Shown here: piece after piece, positions 6,060 through 14,696 of the stretch
Layout: each line of letters begins with the position of its first letter
How positions within the stretch are numbered: the first letter of the stretch is position 1
From: Gallibacter sp963558965
GTDB lineage: Bacteria; Bacillota; Clostridia; Peptostreptococcales; Anaerovoracaceae
Direction: 5' to 3'
Length of the DNA stretch: 14,778 bases
NCBI GenBank assembly: GCA_963558965.1
Contig: CAUWIT010000025.1
Span: 1-14,778, forward strand
Made by a program: the position numbers and the translations under genes
The notes under the pieces: generated by a model
Seen by the model: only the letters and a program-made list of their open reading frames with translations
The model's database searches: none
Told to the model about the DNA's origin: nothing

Positions 6060-9000
6060 ATGAATATTAGCAGTATGTTTCAAAAGGACATTAACAGACC
6101 GATCAACGGGGTTATACAAGTTGAGCAGGAACAAATAGATGTCATAAAACAAGAAGTATCCGAGTACGTTGTTACAGCGGAGCTAAAAAAGCACTTTAAC
6201 AAATTTTTCGAAAGTTACAGTGCATCTTTTGATACGCCTACAGATAATACAGGTGTATGGATAACAGGTTTCTTTGGAAGTGGTAAATCTCACTTCCTTA
6301 AAATGCTATCATATTTATTAGAAAACAAAGATATAGATGGTAAAAGCACAGTTGAATACTTTAGAGAAAAATATGATGATGAACTATCATTTATGAATAT
6401 TGAAAAATCAACTCAAGTACCAACAGAAACTATTCTTTTTAACATAGATGTAGAAGGATCTATGAACAAAGATGCTACAGCAGTTTTAAAAGTATTTGCT
6501 AAGACTTTTTACGATCATCTAGGATTTTACGGTGCAGATTTAAAAGTCGCAAAGATGGAACAGTTTGTATCTAAACAAGGTAAAATGGATGAGTTTAAAA
6601 CTGTTTTTGAACAGATAAACGGCGGCACTTGGATTGAATCAAGAAAAGAATTTGCCTTTTGGGAAGATGATATTGTAGACACTCTTGTAGAAGTTTTAGG
6701 CATGTCTGAAGAGGCTGCAAGAAACTGGTTTAACGGTACAGAAACAGTAGATATTTCCATTGGACAGCTGGTAGACGAAATAAATGATTATGTAAACACA
6801 AAACCCGAAGGCTTTAGACTTTTGTTTATGATAGACGAAGCTGGACAGTATGTTGGCACTAACGGAAGCCTACTTTTAAATCTTCAGTCAATTATCGAAA
6901 AAATTGGATCAGTATGTAGAGGTCAAGTGTGGGTAGTTGCTACTGGCCAGGAAGCATTAGACGAAATTATTAAGGTTCGTGCAAACGAATTTTCAAGAAT
7001 TATGGCACGTTTTAGCGTTAGACTTAGTCTTACATCATCATCAGTAGGCGAAGTAATCGAAAAACGTCTATTGATTAAAACAGACGAAGCCTATTCTAAT
7101 TTAAAAATGGTATATGAAAACAACTCAAATGCTCTTAGCAATTTGTACTCAATTATGGCACAAAAAAGTGACCTAAAAGGGTATTCATCAGCAGAACAAT
7201 TTGCAAGAGTTTTCCCATTTGTTCCATACCAGTTTATAATCATGCAAGAAGTGTTTAATCAGGTTCGTAAAAAAGGCCACGCTGGTAAACACCATTCTAG
7301 TGGTGAACGTTCAATGTTAAATGGCTTCCAAGAGTCTGCACAAAAAATTCAGCAAAAAGACGAATTCTCTGTAGTGCCATTACATTATTTCTACGACACA
7401 TTACACGGATTTTTAGATACAGCTATACGCAGCGTTATAGAGAGAGCAGAGCGTGCAGCACAAAATGGCGAAGGCCTTGTTGAATTTGATGTAAACTTAC
7501 TAAAACTTTTATACTTGATTAGATATATCGATGATATTCCATCAAACGTTGAAAATCTAACAATCTTAATGGCAGACGATATTCGTGTAGACAAAAAAAT
7601 ACTAAGAGAAGAAATCAAAAAATCTCTAGATCATCTAATTAACCAAAACTATATATCTAGGAATGGCGACTTATATATGTTTTTAACTGATGAAGAGCAG
7701 GACATTGCTCGCGATATTAGAAACACAGAAGTAGATACATCTACAATAGTAAGCTCACTAGGAAACTTGATTTTCAACGACATATATACATCTAAAAAGT
7801 TTAAATACAACAAAAACGATTTTGAATTTAATCAAGGTATAGATGATAAAACTATAGGCGCTACATATAATGATGCTATGAAACTTCATTTTATGACAGT
7901 AGCAGCCGAACCAACAGACTTGCAAGAGCTTCATCTAGTAACTTTATCAAAAAGTTTTGAAGCAATATGCGTGCTTTCAGAAGAATACCCGTATTTCGAA
8001 TCACTTGAAACTGCTCAAAAAATTAGAAAATATATAAAACAAATTAAGATAAGTGAAAAACCTGCTTCAATCCAGAAAATCATAGAAGAAAAGCAAAAAG
8101 AGGCAGCAAGACTAGAAAAAGAAGTAGTAGAATTAATCAAAAAAGCCATTGTTAAAGGTAAATTCTATATTGGTGGAGAAATCGTACAAATACCTGGAAG
8201 CGAAGCCGTTGCAAAAATCAACAAAGCACTTGAACTTCTAGTTGAGCATACATACTACCATCTAGATATGATAGATGAAAACTACTCAAGTGACGCAGAT
8301 ATTGCAGAAATACTATCAGGCAGCAACGTTGCTATGGATGGTATGAAACCTAACAACGAAGCAATAAAAAATGTTAAAAATTATCTAGAAATGCGTAGAG
8401 ATAAAAATCTGCCAACATCAACCTACGACTTAAACGATAGATATTGCAAAAAGCCATACGGCTGGAAAAATATAGATATCGCAGGTGTCTTAGCAAGAAT
8501 GCTAGTAGATGGAGAAATAAATATTAAATACGCAGGCAATGTTATTTTGCCAGATAATCCAAGAATGGCAGGCTATCTTCGCAACAAAAGTGCCGATGGA
8601 AACATTATCGTCGCTTTGAAAGTAAAAGTTCAGGAACGAAAACTAAAATCTGCTATTGAAATTATAAAAGAATACTTCGATATTATGGATGTTCCTAGTG
8701 AAGAAGACGAAGCAATACCATTTATCTTATCAAAGTTTGAAGAAAAGAAATCTGAGCTTGACGTATACAAGGAAAAAAATAAAACTAGACATTATCCAGG
8801 CTTAAATAAGATAAACGAAGGTCTTGAATTACTTGATGAAATCTTTACAAATAGAAGAGATAACATAGCTCTTATCGATACAATAAACAATCTAGAAGAC
8901 GATTTACTAGATAACAAAGAAGATCTAAAACAAGTAGAAGAATTTTACAAATCTCAATATACATTGTTTACAAAAGCAGACGAGATTTATTTGGATGCTT

Positions 9001-9617
9001 CACAAAATATAGATTACTATAGAGATAGTAGCGAAGCGATGGAAGCAATAGCTGAAATAAAAGAAATAGTGGAGTACAAAGACAACTATAACTATAGATG
9101 TATACCATTCCTAAATGATGCAATTGCAGTTATTGTAGAAGTAAAATCAAAACTTTTAAAAGATAAAAAACAAGAAATCACAGATTTTATAAACCAATGT
9201 TTTGATGCGGTAGAAACAAAATCCCATGAGGACAGTGAAAAAGTAGTCAATATTTTAAATCAAGCAAGGATAGATTTCGATAATAAAAAAGCAGAAATAG
9301 AAAAAATCGACGATCTTGAAAAGCTTGACGCTAGAAAACAGTTTATTACTCGTGACAAGGATAAATATCTAGCGATGATGGAAAAGGCACTTGCACCAGC
9401 AGTAAAAACTAAGGAGCCTAAGAAACAAGAAACTCAAGTGAAAGAAAAATCATCTGTTTCTGTGGCAAAAGAACCAGATATGCAAGTTGTTTACAAAGAT
9501 GCTGTATTTGAAAGTAAGTGTTTACAGTCTGAAGAGGAAATAGATAACTACTTGAGAAATATCAAAGCAAAATTGATGAAGCATATGGAAGGCAAAGAAG
9601 GTATTGTAATTAGATAG
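6060..9617 (+). CDS. brxC: BREX system P-loop ATPase BrxC
   Basis: This 1185-aa ATPase is a core component of type 1 BREX, which marks host DNA by methylation and blocks replication of unmarked phage DNA. Walker A is GFFGSGKS (70-77, Lys76) and Walker B is LLFMIDE (254-260) followed by AGQYVG. The second half is long, helical and charged, with coiled-coil-like stretches (for example EEKQKEAARLEKEVVELIKKA near 680). A Lys/Glu/Ser-rich linker at about 1110-1140 precedes a short C-terminal domain. Length fits the family. AGGGGG (6045-6050) lies 9 nt before the ATG. The reading frame is intact. It is followed directly by a strong terminator (9628-9668), so pglX must rely on read-through or its own promoter. 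Confidence 0.95.
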   Translation: MNISSMFQKDINRPINGVIQVEQEQIDVIKQEVSEYVVTAELKKHFNKFFESYSASFDTPTDNTGVWITGFFGSGKSHFLKMLSYLLENKDIDGKSTVEYFREKYDDELSFMNIEKSTQVPTETILFNIDVEGSMNKDATAVLKVFAKTFYDHLGFYGADLKVAKMEQFVSKQGKMDEFKTVFEQINGGTWIESRKEFAFWEDDIVDTLVEVLGMSEEAARNWFNGTETVDISIGQLVDEINDYVNTKPEGFRLLFMIDEAGQYVGTNGSLLLNLQSIIEKIGSVCRGQVWVVATGQEALDEIIKVRANEFSRIMARFSVRLSLTSSSVGEVIEKRLLIKTDEAYSNLKMVYENNSNALSNLYSIMAQKSDLKGYSSAEQFARVFPFVPYQFIIMQEVFNQVRKKGHAGKHHSSGERSMLNGFQESAQKIQQKDEFSVVPLHYFYDTLHGFLDTAIRSVIERAERAAQNGEGLVEFDVNLLKLLYLIRYIDDIPSNVENLTILMADDIRVDKKILREEIKKSLDHLINQNYISRNGDLYMFLTDEEQDIARDIRNTEVDTSTIVSSLGNLIFNDIYTSKKFKYNKNDFEFNQGIDDKTIGATYNDAMKLHFMTVAAEPTDLQELHLVTLSKSFEAICVLSEEYPYFESLETAQKIRKYIKQIKISEKPASIQKIIEEKQKEAARLEKEVVELIKKAIVKGKFYIGGEIVQIPGSEAVAKINKALELLVEHTYYHLDMIDENYSSDADIAEILSGSNVAMDGMKPNNEAIKNVKNYLEMRRDKNLPTSTYDLNDRYCKKPYGWKNIDIAGVLARMLVDGEINIKYAGNVILPDNPRMAGYLRNKSADGNIIVALKVKVQERKLKSAIEIIKEYFDIMDVPSEEDEAIPFILSKFEEKKSELDVYKEKNKTRHYPGLNKINEGLELLDEIFTNRRDNIALIDTINNLEDDLLDNKEDLKQVEEFYKSQYTLFTKADEIYLDASQNIDYYRDSSEAMEAIAEIKEIVEYKDNYNYRCIPFLNDAIAVIVEVKSKLLKDKKQEITDFINQCFDAVETKSHEDSEKVVNILNQARIDFDNKKAEIEKIDDLEKLDARKQFITRDKDKYLAMMEKALAPAVKTKEPKKQETQVKEKSSVSVAKEPDMQVVYKDAVFESKCLQSEEEIDNYLRNIKAKLMKHMEGKEGIVIR

Positions 9618-9627
9618 AGTTTATAAA

Positions 9628-9668
9628 GAGATTCAGGTAGTCTTTTGGCTGCTTTGGATCTCTTTTTT
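9628..9668 (+). terminator. Rho-independent terminator after brxC
   Basis: GAGATTCAGGTAGTC, a TTTT loop, then GGCTGCTTTGGATCTC form a 15-bp stem with one bulged T and several G-U pairs, followed by six T's. It should end much of the brxABC transcript. Confidence 0.8.
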
Positions 9669-9678
9669 CTTAATGTGC

Positions 9679-9707
9679 TTTATAGTAGGTGGTATTTTTG
9701 ATACAAT
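9679..9707 (+). promoter_or_regulatory. Promoter-like pair in repeat copy 1
   Basis: TTTATA (9679-9684), a 17-bp spacer and TACAAT (9702-9707). The -35 match is only 4 of 6, but both hexamers and the spacing are kept in copy 2 while the spacer sequence has changed. It would have transcribed the LOG gene. Confidence 0.45.
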
Positions 9708-9808
9708 TTGCTATATAGAGTGTAACGAAATTAGAAATTGTAATTTGTGGAACGAAAACAAAATTCTGACCACAGGTTTTTATATCAAGTGAAAATGGAG
9801 GAAATCGC

Positions 9809-10345
9809 AAGAACATTACCGTTTATTTTGGCGCAAACGAGGGAAATGCCACATGTTTGAAAGCGGCAGTACAGGAACTGGGGACATGGATTGGAGAAAG
9901 TGGAAATTCGCTAGTTTATGGCGGTTCCAAATCTGGCTTGATGGGTGCTATCGCAGATAGCGTTTTGCGTGCCGGTGGTGAAGTGACTGGCGTTGAACCG
10001 CAATTTTTTATTGAAAATTAATTTCAACATGATGGTCTAACAAAGCTGATTGTGACAAAGGATATGTCTGAGAGAAAGGATATAATGATTCAACTTGGTG
10101 ATGCTTTTATCGCGTTCCCGGGAGGAACAGGAACATTGGAGGAAATAACGGAGGTTATGTCAAAAGTGTCTCTTAAGCTACTGCAAGCACCTTGCATTCT
10201 ATACAATCTGAATGGCTACTATGATGCCTTGCAAGCACTTCTTGCTCGCATGATTCAAAATGGTCTGTCCTCTAAGGAACAGCAAGAGGGAATCTATTTT
10301 GCAGAAAATCTTGAGGATATCAAGCAAATTTTACAAAATGGATAA
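9809..10345 (+). pseudogene. LOG-family (lysine decarboxylase-like Rossmann) gene, inactivated
   Basis: The frame reads as a nearly complete LOG-family protein (about 178 codons, the usual size): NITVYFGANEG at the N-terminus, LVYGGSKSGLMGAIADSVL in the nucleotide-binding region, and FPGGTGTLEEITEVMSK, the PGGxGT motif, at 104-112. Such proteins cleave nucleoside monophosphates to base and ribose 5-phosphate. Two defects are visible. The codon 7 nt after a strong ribosome site (GGAGG, 9797-9801) is AAG where ATG is expected (9809-9811), and a TAA interrupts the frame at codon 71 (10019-10021). All else is in frame, so decay is recent. A GTG at 10052 opens the second half but has no ribosome site. 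Its base composition is visibly richer in G+C than the flanking DNA, suggesting transfer from elsewhere. It lies between two 90-bp repeats inside the BREX operon. Confidence 0.85.
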
Positions 10346-10370
10346 ATTCTTGTATGACGGAGTAAAAGTA

Positions 10371-10457
10371 ATGGAAATTAAAGAAATTCACGAGAATAAA
10401 AACAGTATATTTCGCTGTTATTATGATTATTTATCAAATGGTGTTGGTGAAGAATAA
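10371..10457 (+). pseudogene. 28-codon ORF, possible remnant of a gene downstream of LOG
   Basis: A short frame starting MEIKEIHENKNSIF begins 26 bp after the LOG stop, with GGAG (10359-10362) 8 nt before its ATG. It ends in SNGVGEE inside the first unit of a 46-bp tandem repeat. The start resembles the beginning of a longer protein, perhaps an acetyltransferase, cut off by the duplication. The family guess is weak; it may equally be chance. Confidence 0.3.
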
Positions 10458-10516
10458 AACCTAAAATTTAGGTTCTTTGTCAAATGGTGTTGGTGAAGAA
10501 TAAAACCAAAAATTTA
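10425..10516 (+). repeat. 46-bp tandem duplication
   Basis: Units 10425-10470 and 10471-10516 lie head to tail. The last 37 bp of each (from TCAAATGGTGTTGG onward) differ at one position; the first 9 bp match at six. The duplication ends 2 bp before repeat copy 2 of the 90-bp module, so it marks the junction between the LOG segment and that repeat. Confidence 0.85.
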
Positions 10517-10520
10517 CTAA

Positions 10521-10561
10521 GAGATTCAAGTAGTCTTTTGGCTACTTTGGATCTCTTTTTT
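10521..10561 (+). terminator. Rho-independent terminator in repeat copy 2
   Basis: GAGATTCAAGTAGTC, a TTTT loop, then GGCTACTTTGGATCTC, followed by six T's. It is the same hairpin as after brxC, but two bases differ so that G-U pairs are replaced by A-U pairs. It would stop transcripts from the LOG segment. Confidence 0.8.
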
Positions 10562-10571
10562 CTTAATGTGC

Positions 10572-10600
10572 TTTATAGAAGTCAGCATTTTTGATACAAT
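10572..10600 (+). promoter_or_regulatory. Promoter-like pair in repeat copy 2
   Basis: TTTATA (10572-10577), 17 bp and TACAAT (10595-10600), starting transcription near 10607, about 30 nt before the 146-aa gene. This is a natural promoter for that gene and, by read-through, for pglX. Confidence 0.5.
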
Positions 10601-10635
10601 TTGCCATAGAAAACAAGTTGATTAGGAGGTTAAAT

Positions 10636-11076
10636 ATGATACTAACGCAAGAACATGAGATTGAATTTGATGAATATAGATATATTCCATATATGAAAAT
10701 AACTAAATATTATTCTAATGCACCTAGTATAAAAAGGGCTTTAGTTATTGACTTTGAAAGGGAATCAATTGAGATTCATAATACTAAAACTGGTACATCG
10801 CTATTAAATCTAATGTTATATGATATGCCTATAGATATAATTAAAAGTGGATTAGAGCTATTTGATAGAAAAAGTATTATGGAAATTGCTCAAGAGAATA
10901 TCAATCCCGAATTAACATTTTGGTTAGAGGTAAAGGTTTATGATTTAGAGGGACATAAGCATGTATTTAAAGTGAATCCTATGGAAGAAAATAACCCTAT
11001 CATTTCTATTTTGAGATGGATAAATAAAGAGTACGGTGATGTATTAGCAATACAGGAATTTTTCAAGGATATGTAA
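10636..11076 (+). CDS. 146-aa protein of unknown function inside the BREX operon
   Basis: I do not recognise the family. The protein begins MILTQEHEIEFDEYRYIPYMK and is acidic and soluble-looking, with alternating hydrophobic stretches suggesting a mixed alpha/beta fold. It has no signal peptide, no membrane segment and no obvious catalytic motif. AGGAGG (10624-10629) lies 6 nt before the ATG at 10636. An in-frame TTG at 10591 is rejected because it lies inside the promoter-like element. The gene sits between brxC and pglX, 107 bp before pglX, in the same direction, behind the second copy of the terminator/promoter module. It is A+T-rich like its BREX neighbours and unlike the LOG remnant. 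It could be an accessory BREX factor, another defence gene or neutral cargo; the sequence does not decide. Confidence 0.75.
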   Translation: MILTQEHEIEFDEYRYIPYMKITKYYSNAPSIKRALVIDFERESIEIHNTKTGTSLLNLMLYDMPIDIIKSGLELFDRKSIMEIAQENINPELTFWLEVKVYDLEGHKHVFKVNPMEENNPIISILRWINKEYGDVLAIQEFFKDM

Positions 11077-11183
11077 GGGTGTAAAATCAACTAACTCCAA
11101 TCTAAGCTAGCTACCACCCCAAAAAAATGATATATTAATATAGTAAGTTGAAAACAAATTAAAAGAGATTTGAGGTTAATTTT

Positions 11184-14100
11184 ATGAATAAATCAGCCAT
11201 TAGAAATTACGCTGTATGGGCCAGAAACGAACTAATCGAGAGAGTTACTCGAAAAGCCTACGAATACGGCATAGAAAAACAAGGCTTAGTTATACCAAAA
11301 GACGCAGAAGTAGTCTATGACAAAGTCCTAACAGAAGAAGAACAAGCAAATAGAAAACAACTAATAAAAGAAATAGAAAAAAAAGGATACGAGCAAGTAA
11401 TCGAAGAAGTTTCATACACTTGGTTTAACAGATTTATCGCCCTAAGATTTATGGAAGTAAACAACTATCTACCACAAAAGATAAGAGTGTTTACAAACGC
11501 ACAAAACGAATTTAAGCCACAGCTTTTAGACGAAGCCATGAACATAGAACTTAACGGCGTAGACAAAGAACTAGTCTATGAACTAATTGAAAACAACGAA
11601 AGAGATGAGCTATACAAATTGCTATTTTTAGCAACTTGCAACGATATGGGAAATTATCTACCGGGTATTTTTACAAGTATTTCAGATTACAAAACATTGC
11701 TTTTTCCAGACAACCTACTTAAAGAAGACAGTGTTTTAGGTAAGCTTATTTCAGATATAGACGAAGACACTTGGCAAGAACAGGTACAGGCAATAGGCTG
11801 GATGTATCAGTATTACATATCTGAAAAACACGAACAAGTTGTAAATATATTAAAAGGTAAGATAAAAAAAGAAGATATCCCTGCGGCAACACAGCTATGG
11901 ACTACTGACTGGGTTGTTAGATATATGGTTGACAACTCTTTAGGCAGATACTGGGTTGAAAGAAATCCAGAGAGTCCATTAAAGGATAAGCTTGTCTATT
12001 TGGCAACTTCTAAAAATGATGATTTGCCTGTGGTAAATGAAAGAGTAAATCCAGAGGACATCACATTTCTTGACCCATGTATGGGCAGCGGCCATATTTT
12101 AGTTTACGCATTTGATGTACTTATGGAAATCTACAAAGAGTGCGGCTATGCCGAAAGAGATGCTGCTTTGAGTATCCTTGAAAACAACCTATATGGTCTT
12201 GATATTGATGACAGAGCTTATCAGCTATCTTATTTTGCAGTTATGATGAAGGCAAGAAGCTATAACCGCAGAGCTTTAAGAAAAGGTGTTGTACCAAAAA
12301 TAGCATCAATTCAAGAAAGCAACAACATCAAAACTTTTGCTTGTGATGGTGTTACAAATGATGCTGAAATGAACAAGATTGGCGAATATTTAGTAGATAC
12401 TTTTAAGGATGCAAAAGAGCTTGGCGCTCTTATAAATGTTAAGGAAGCTGACTATAAGAGTTTTACTTTATACTTAGAAAAAATATATGACAATGGCATT
12501 TCTGATTTATCAGCTGTTAATTGGTTTGAAAACACTTTGCCAGAAATGAAAGCTTTTGCCACTCAGGCTGAAATCCTAAGCAAGAAGTTTACAGTTGTTA
12601 CTACAAATCCACCTTATATGGGCAAGATGGAAGGCGAGCTTAAAAAGTTTGTAACTAAAAACTACAAGGACTACTCATCGGATATTTTTGCTGTATTTAT
12701 GCGCAGAAACTTTGATATGACTGTTCCTGGCGGTTATCTTGGTTTTATGACGCCTTTTGTTTGGATGTTTATTAAGTCCTACGAAAAGCTAAGGCAGTAT
12801 ATTATAGATAACAAAAACATCGCTACTTTGGTTCAGATGGAGTACTCTGCTTATGAGGAGGCCACTGTGCCTATCTGCTCATTTGTACTTAAAAATGCTA
12901 AGGATGACTCTCTTGGTTATTACTACAGATTGTCTGATTTTAAGGGCGGAATGGCAGTCCAGCAGGCCAAGGTTTTAGAGGCGCAGCAAAACAAAGATTG
13001 TGGCTACTTCTACGAGGCTGATGAAAGTAACTTTGAAAAGATACCTGGAAGTCCGGTGGCGTATTGGGTGAGCGATAAAGTTTTTGATCTACTATCAAAA
13101 GAAACAATTAAAGAATTAAGCAACCCTTGCTTAGGTATGAGAACTGGTGATAATAATAGATTCTTACGATTATGGCATGAAGTAGAAATTTCTAAATCTT
13201 CATATAATGATTTAGAAAATTATTCAAATAAAAAATGGATTCCTTTTAACAAAGGTGGAGGATTTAGACGATGGTACGGATTAAATGAGTATCTTGTTAA
13301 TTGGGAACATAATGGACATGAAATTAAGGAAAATACTAAAATCAAATATGGGGAAAATATTTCATGGAAAATATCAAATGAAAAGTATTATTTTCACGAA
13401 GGAATTACATGGGGCTCTGTAACTTCAAATATAACTACTTTTCGGTATTATCCAAAGGGATATATTTTTAGCAATTGTGGACAAGCTGTTATCATGAATA
13501 ATGAATATTTAAATAAAATTCCAGAAATGATCGCATATTTAAACTCTAAACTAGTGATAAAATTTTTAAAAATATTATCGCCAACAATTGGTTGTGAATC
13601 CGGATATGTTGCTAAATTACCTTTAGAATCAAATTTTATCAATATCGAGCCACTAAGAAAAATTAGTGAAAGTAATATTTTCTTATCCAAGCAAGACTGG
13701 GACTCATTCGAAACATCATGGGATTTCACAGTTCATCCACTGGTAAAAAATCATACATCAACAGTAAGCGAAGCTTACAATCTATGGAAATCTGAGTGCG
13801 AAGATAGATTTAACAAGCTAAAAGCAAACGAAGAAGAACTAAACCGCATATTTATTGATATTTATGGACTTGCAGATGAACTAACACCTGAGGTAGACGA
13901 CAAAGATGTGACAGTCTACAGAGTATTTGATAACAAAGAAGACATTCCTGAGGCTATGGGCAAGAGCAAATACGCTCTAACAAAAGAAGATGTGATTAAG
14001 TCATTTGTATCTTACGCAGTAGGTTGCATGTTAGGTCGCTACTCTTTAGACCAAGAGGGTTTAGCTTTTGCTGGTGGAGAGTGGGACTCTAGCAAATACA

Positions 14101-14696
14101 AGACATTTGTCCCTGACGAAGATAACATCATCCCTATATGCGATGATGAATACTTTAAAGATGACATCGTAGCTAGATTTGTCGAATTTGTAAAAGTAGT
14201 TTACGGCGAAAAAACTCTTGAAGAAAACTTGCAGTTTATTGCAGATGCCCTAGGCGGCAAAGGTACAGCAAGAGAAGTAATTAGAAACTACTTCTTAAAC
14301 AACTTTTATAAAGACCACTGCAAAACTTACCAAAAACGCCCAATTTACTGGATGTTTGACAGCGGTAAAAAAAATGGATTTAAAGGTCTTATGTACATCC
14401 ATCGCTACAAAAAAGATACTATCGCACGCTTGCGCACACAGTATGTATTTGACCAGCAAACAAAATACGATGACCAAATAAATATGCTGACAAAACAGCT
14501 AAGCGAAGACATCACTCAAGCAGAAAAAACTCGCTTAAACAAAGAACTAAAGAAATTTATAGACCAGTCAGAAGAGCTAAGAGAGTACGAAGAAACAGTA
14601 CACCACTTCGCAGATATGATGATGCAAATCGACCTAGACGATGGAGTAAAAGTAAACTACGAAAAATTTAACGGACTTATGGCGAAGATAAAATAA
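11184..14696 (+). CDS. pglX: BREX-1 adenine-specific DNA methyltransferase PglX
   Basis: This 1170-aa enzyme transfers a methyl group from S-adenosylmethionine to the N6 of adenine in a short non-palindromic site, marking host DNA as self for BREX. The N-terminus MNKSAIRNYAVWARNELIERVTRKAYEYGI is typical. The cofactor motif is DPCMGSG (297-303) and the catalytic motif is NPPY (475-478). The C-terminal half carries target recognition and ends in a helical region. Length is normal and the frame is intact. GAGG (11172-11175) lies 8 nt before the ATG. No clear -35/-10 pair was found in the 107 bp upstream, so it probably shares the promoter at 10572-10600. DNA coding for residues about 635-850 is much richer in A+T than its flanks, suggesting an exchanged specificity segment. 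pglZ and brxL are not in the window. Confidence 0.95.
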   Translation: MNKSAIRNYAVWARNELIERVTRKAYEYGIEKQGLVIPKDAEVVYDKVLTEEEQANRKQLIKEIEKKGYEQVIEEVSYTWFNRFIALRFMEVNNYLPQKIRVFTNAQNEFKPQLLDEAMNIELNGVDKELVYELIENNERDELYKLLFLATCNDMGNYLPGIFTSISDYKTLLFPDNLLKEDSVLGKLISDIDEDTWQEQVQAIGWMYQYYISEKHEQVVNILKGKIKKEDIPAATQLWTTDWVVRYMVDNSLGRYWVERNPESPLKDKLVYLATSKNDDLPVVNERVNPEDITFLDPCMGSGHILVYAFDVLMEIYKECGYAERDAALSILENNLYGLDIDDRAYQLSYFAVMMKARSYNRRALRKGVVPKIASIQESNNIKTFACDGVTNDAEMNKIGEYLVDTFKDAKELGALINVKEADYKSFTLYLEKIYDNGISDLSAVNWFENTLPEMKAFATQAEILSKKFTVVTTNPPYMGKMEGELKKFVTKNYKDYSSDIFAVFMRRNFDMTVPGGYLGFMTPFVWMFIKSYEKLRQYIIDNKNIATLVQMEYSAYEEATVPICSFVLKNAKDDSLGYYYRLSDFKGGMAVQQAKVLEAQQNKDCGYFYEADESNFEKIPGSPVAYWVSDKVFDLLSKETIKELSNPCLGMRTGDNNRFLRLWHEVEISKSSYNDLENYSNKKWIPFNKGGGFRRWYGLNEYLVNWEHNGHEIKENTKIKYGENISWKISNEKYYFHEGITWGSVTSNITTFRYYPKGYIFSNCGQAVIMNNEYLNKIPEMIAYLNSKLVIKFLKILSPTIGCESGYVAKLPLESNFINIEPLRKISESNIFLSKQDWDSFETSWDFTVHPLVKNHTSTVSEAYNLWKSECEDRFNKLKANEEELNRIFIDIYGLADELTPEVDDKDVTVYRVFDNKEDIPEAMGKSKYALTKEDVIKSFVSYAVGCMLGRYSLDQEGLAFAGGEWDSSKYKTFVPDEDNIIPICDDEYFKDDIVARFVEFVKVVYGEKTLEENLQFIADALGGKGTAREVIRNYFLNNFYKDHCKTYQKRPIYWMFDSGKKNGFKGLMYIHRYKKDTIARLRTQYVFDQQTKYDDQINMLTKQLSEDITQAEKTRLNKELKKFIDQSEELREYEETVHHFADMMMQIDLDDGVKVNYEKFNGLMAKIK

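Larger units (their letters stand above)
9626..9715 (+). repeat. 90-bp direct repeat, copy 1 (terminator plus promoter module)
   Basis: This copy matches 10519-10608 with about 8 mismatches over 90 positions and no gaps. Five of the mismatches fall in the spacer of the promoter-like element. The hairpin differences keep pairing through G-U pairs. It begins 8 bp after the brxC stop. The two copies flank the LOG pseudogene. Confidence 0.9.
10519..10608 (+). repeat. 90-bp direct repeat, copy 2 (terminator plus promoter module)
   Basis: Second copy of 9626-9715, same orientation, 893 bp downstream. It precedes the intact 146-aa gene, just as copy 1 precedes the LOG pseudogene. Confidence 0.9.

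Noticed and set aside
10260..10457. 65-codon ORF overlapping the end of the LOG gene
   Set aside because: Its first part is an out-of-frame reading of LOG coding sequence. Only the last 28 codons, with their own ribosome site, might be a separate remnant.
9626..10608. Integron-like recombination sites (attC) flanking a cassette
   Set aside because: The hairpin has a bulged base like attC, but it lacks the conserved attC end motifs, ends in a T-run, and no integrase is visible. A terminator explains it better.
9626..10608. Insertion sequence or transposon bounded by the repeats
   Set aside because: The repeats are direct, no transposase is present, and no terminal inverted repeats or target duplication were seen.
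10591..10635. N-terminal extension of the 146-aa protein from a TTG
   Set aside because: It would start inside the promoter-like repeat without a ribosome site; ATG 10636 has AGGAGG at proper distance.
11077..11183. Promoter or terminator just before pglX
   Set aside because: A TATAGT-like hexamer is present near 11140 but no -35 at proper spacing. The GGGTG/CACCC pairing has a long loop and is followed by A's, not T's, on the plus strand.
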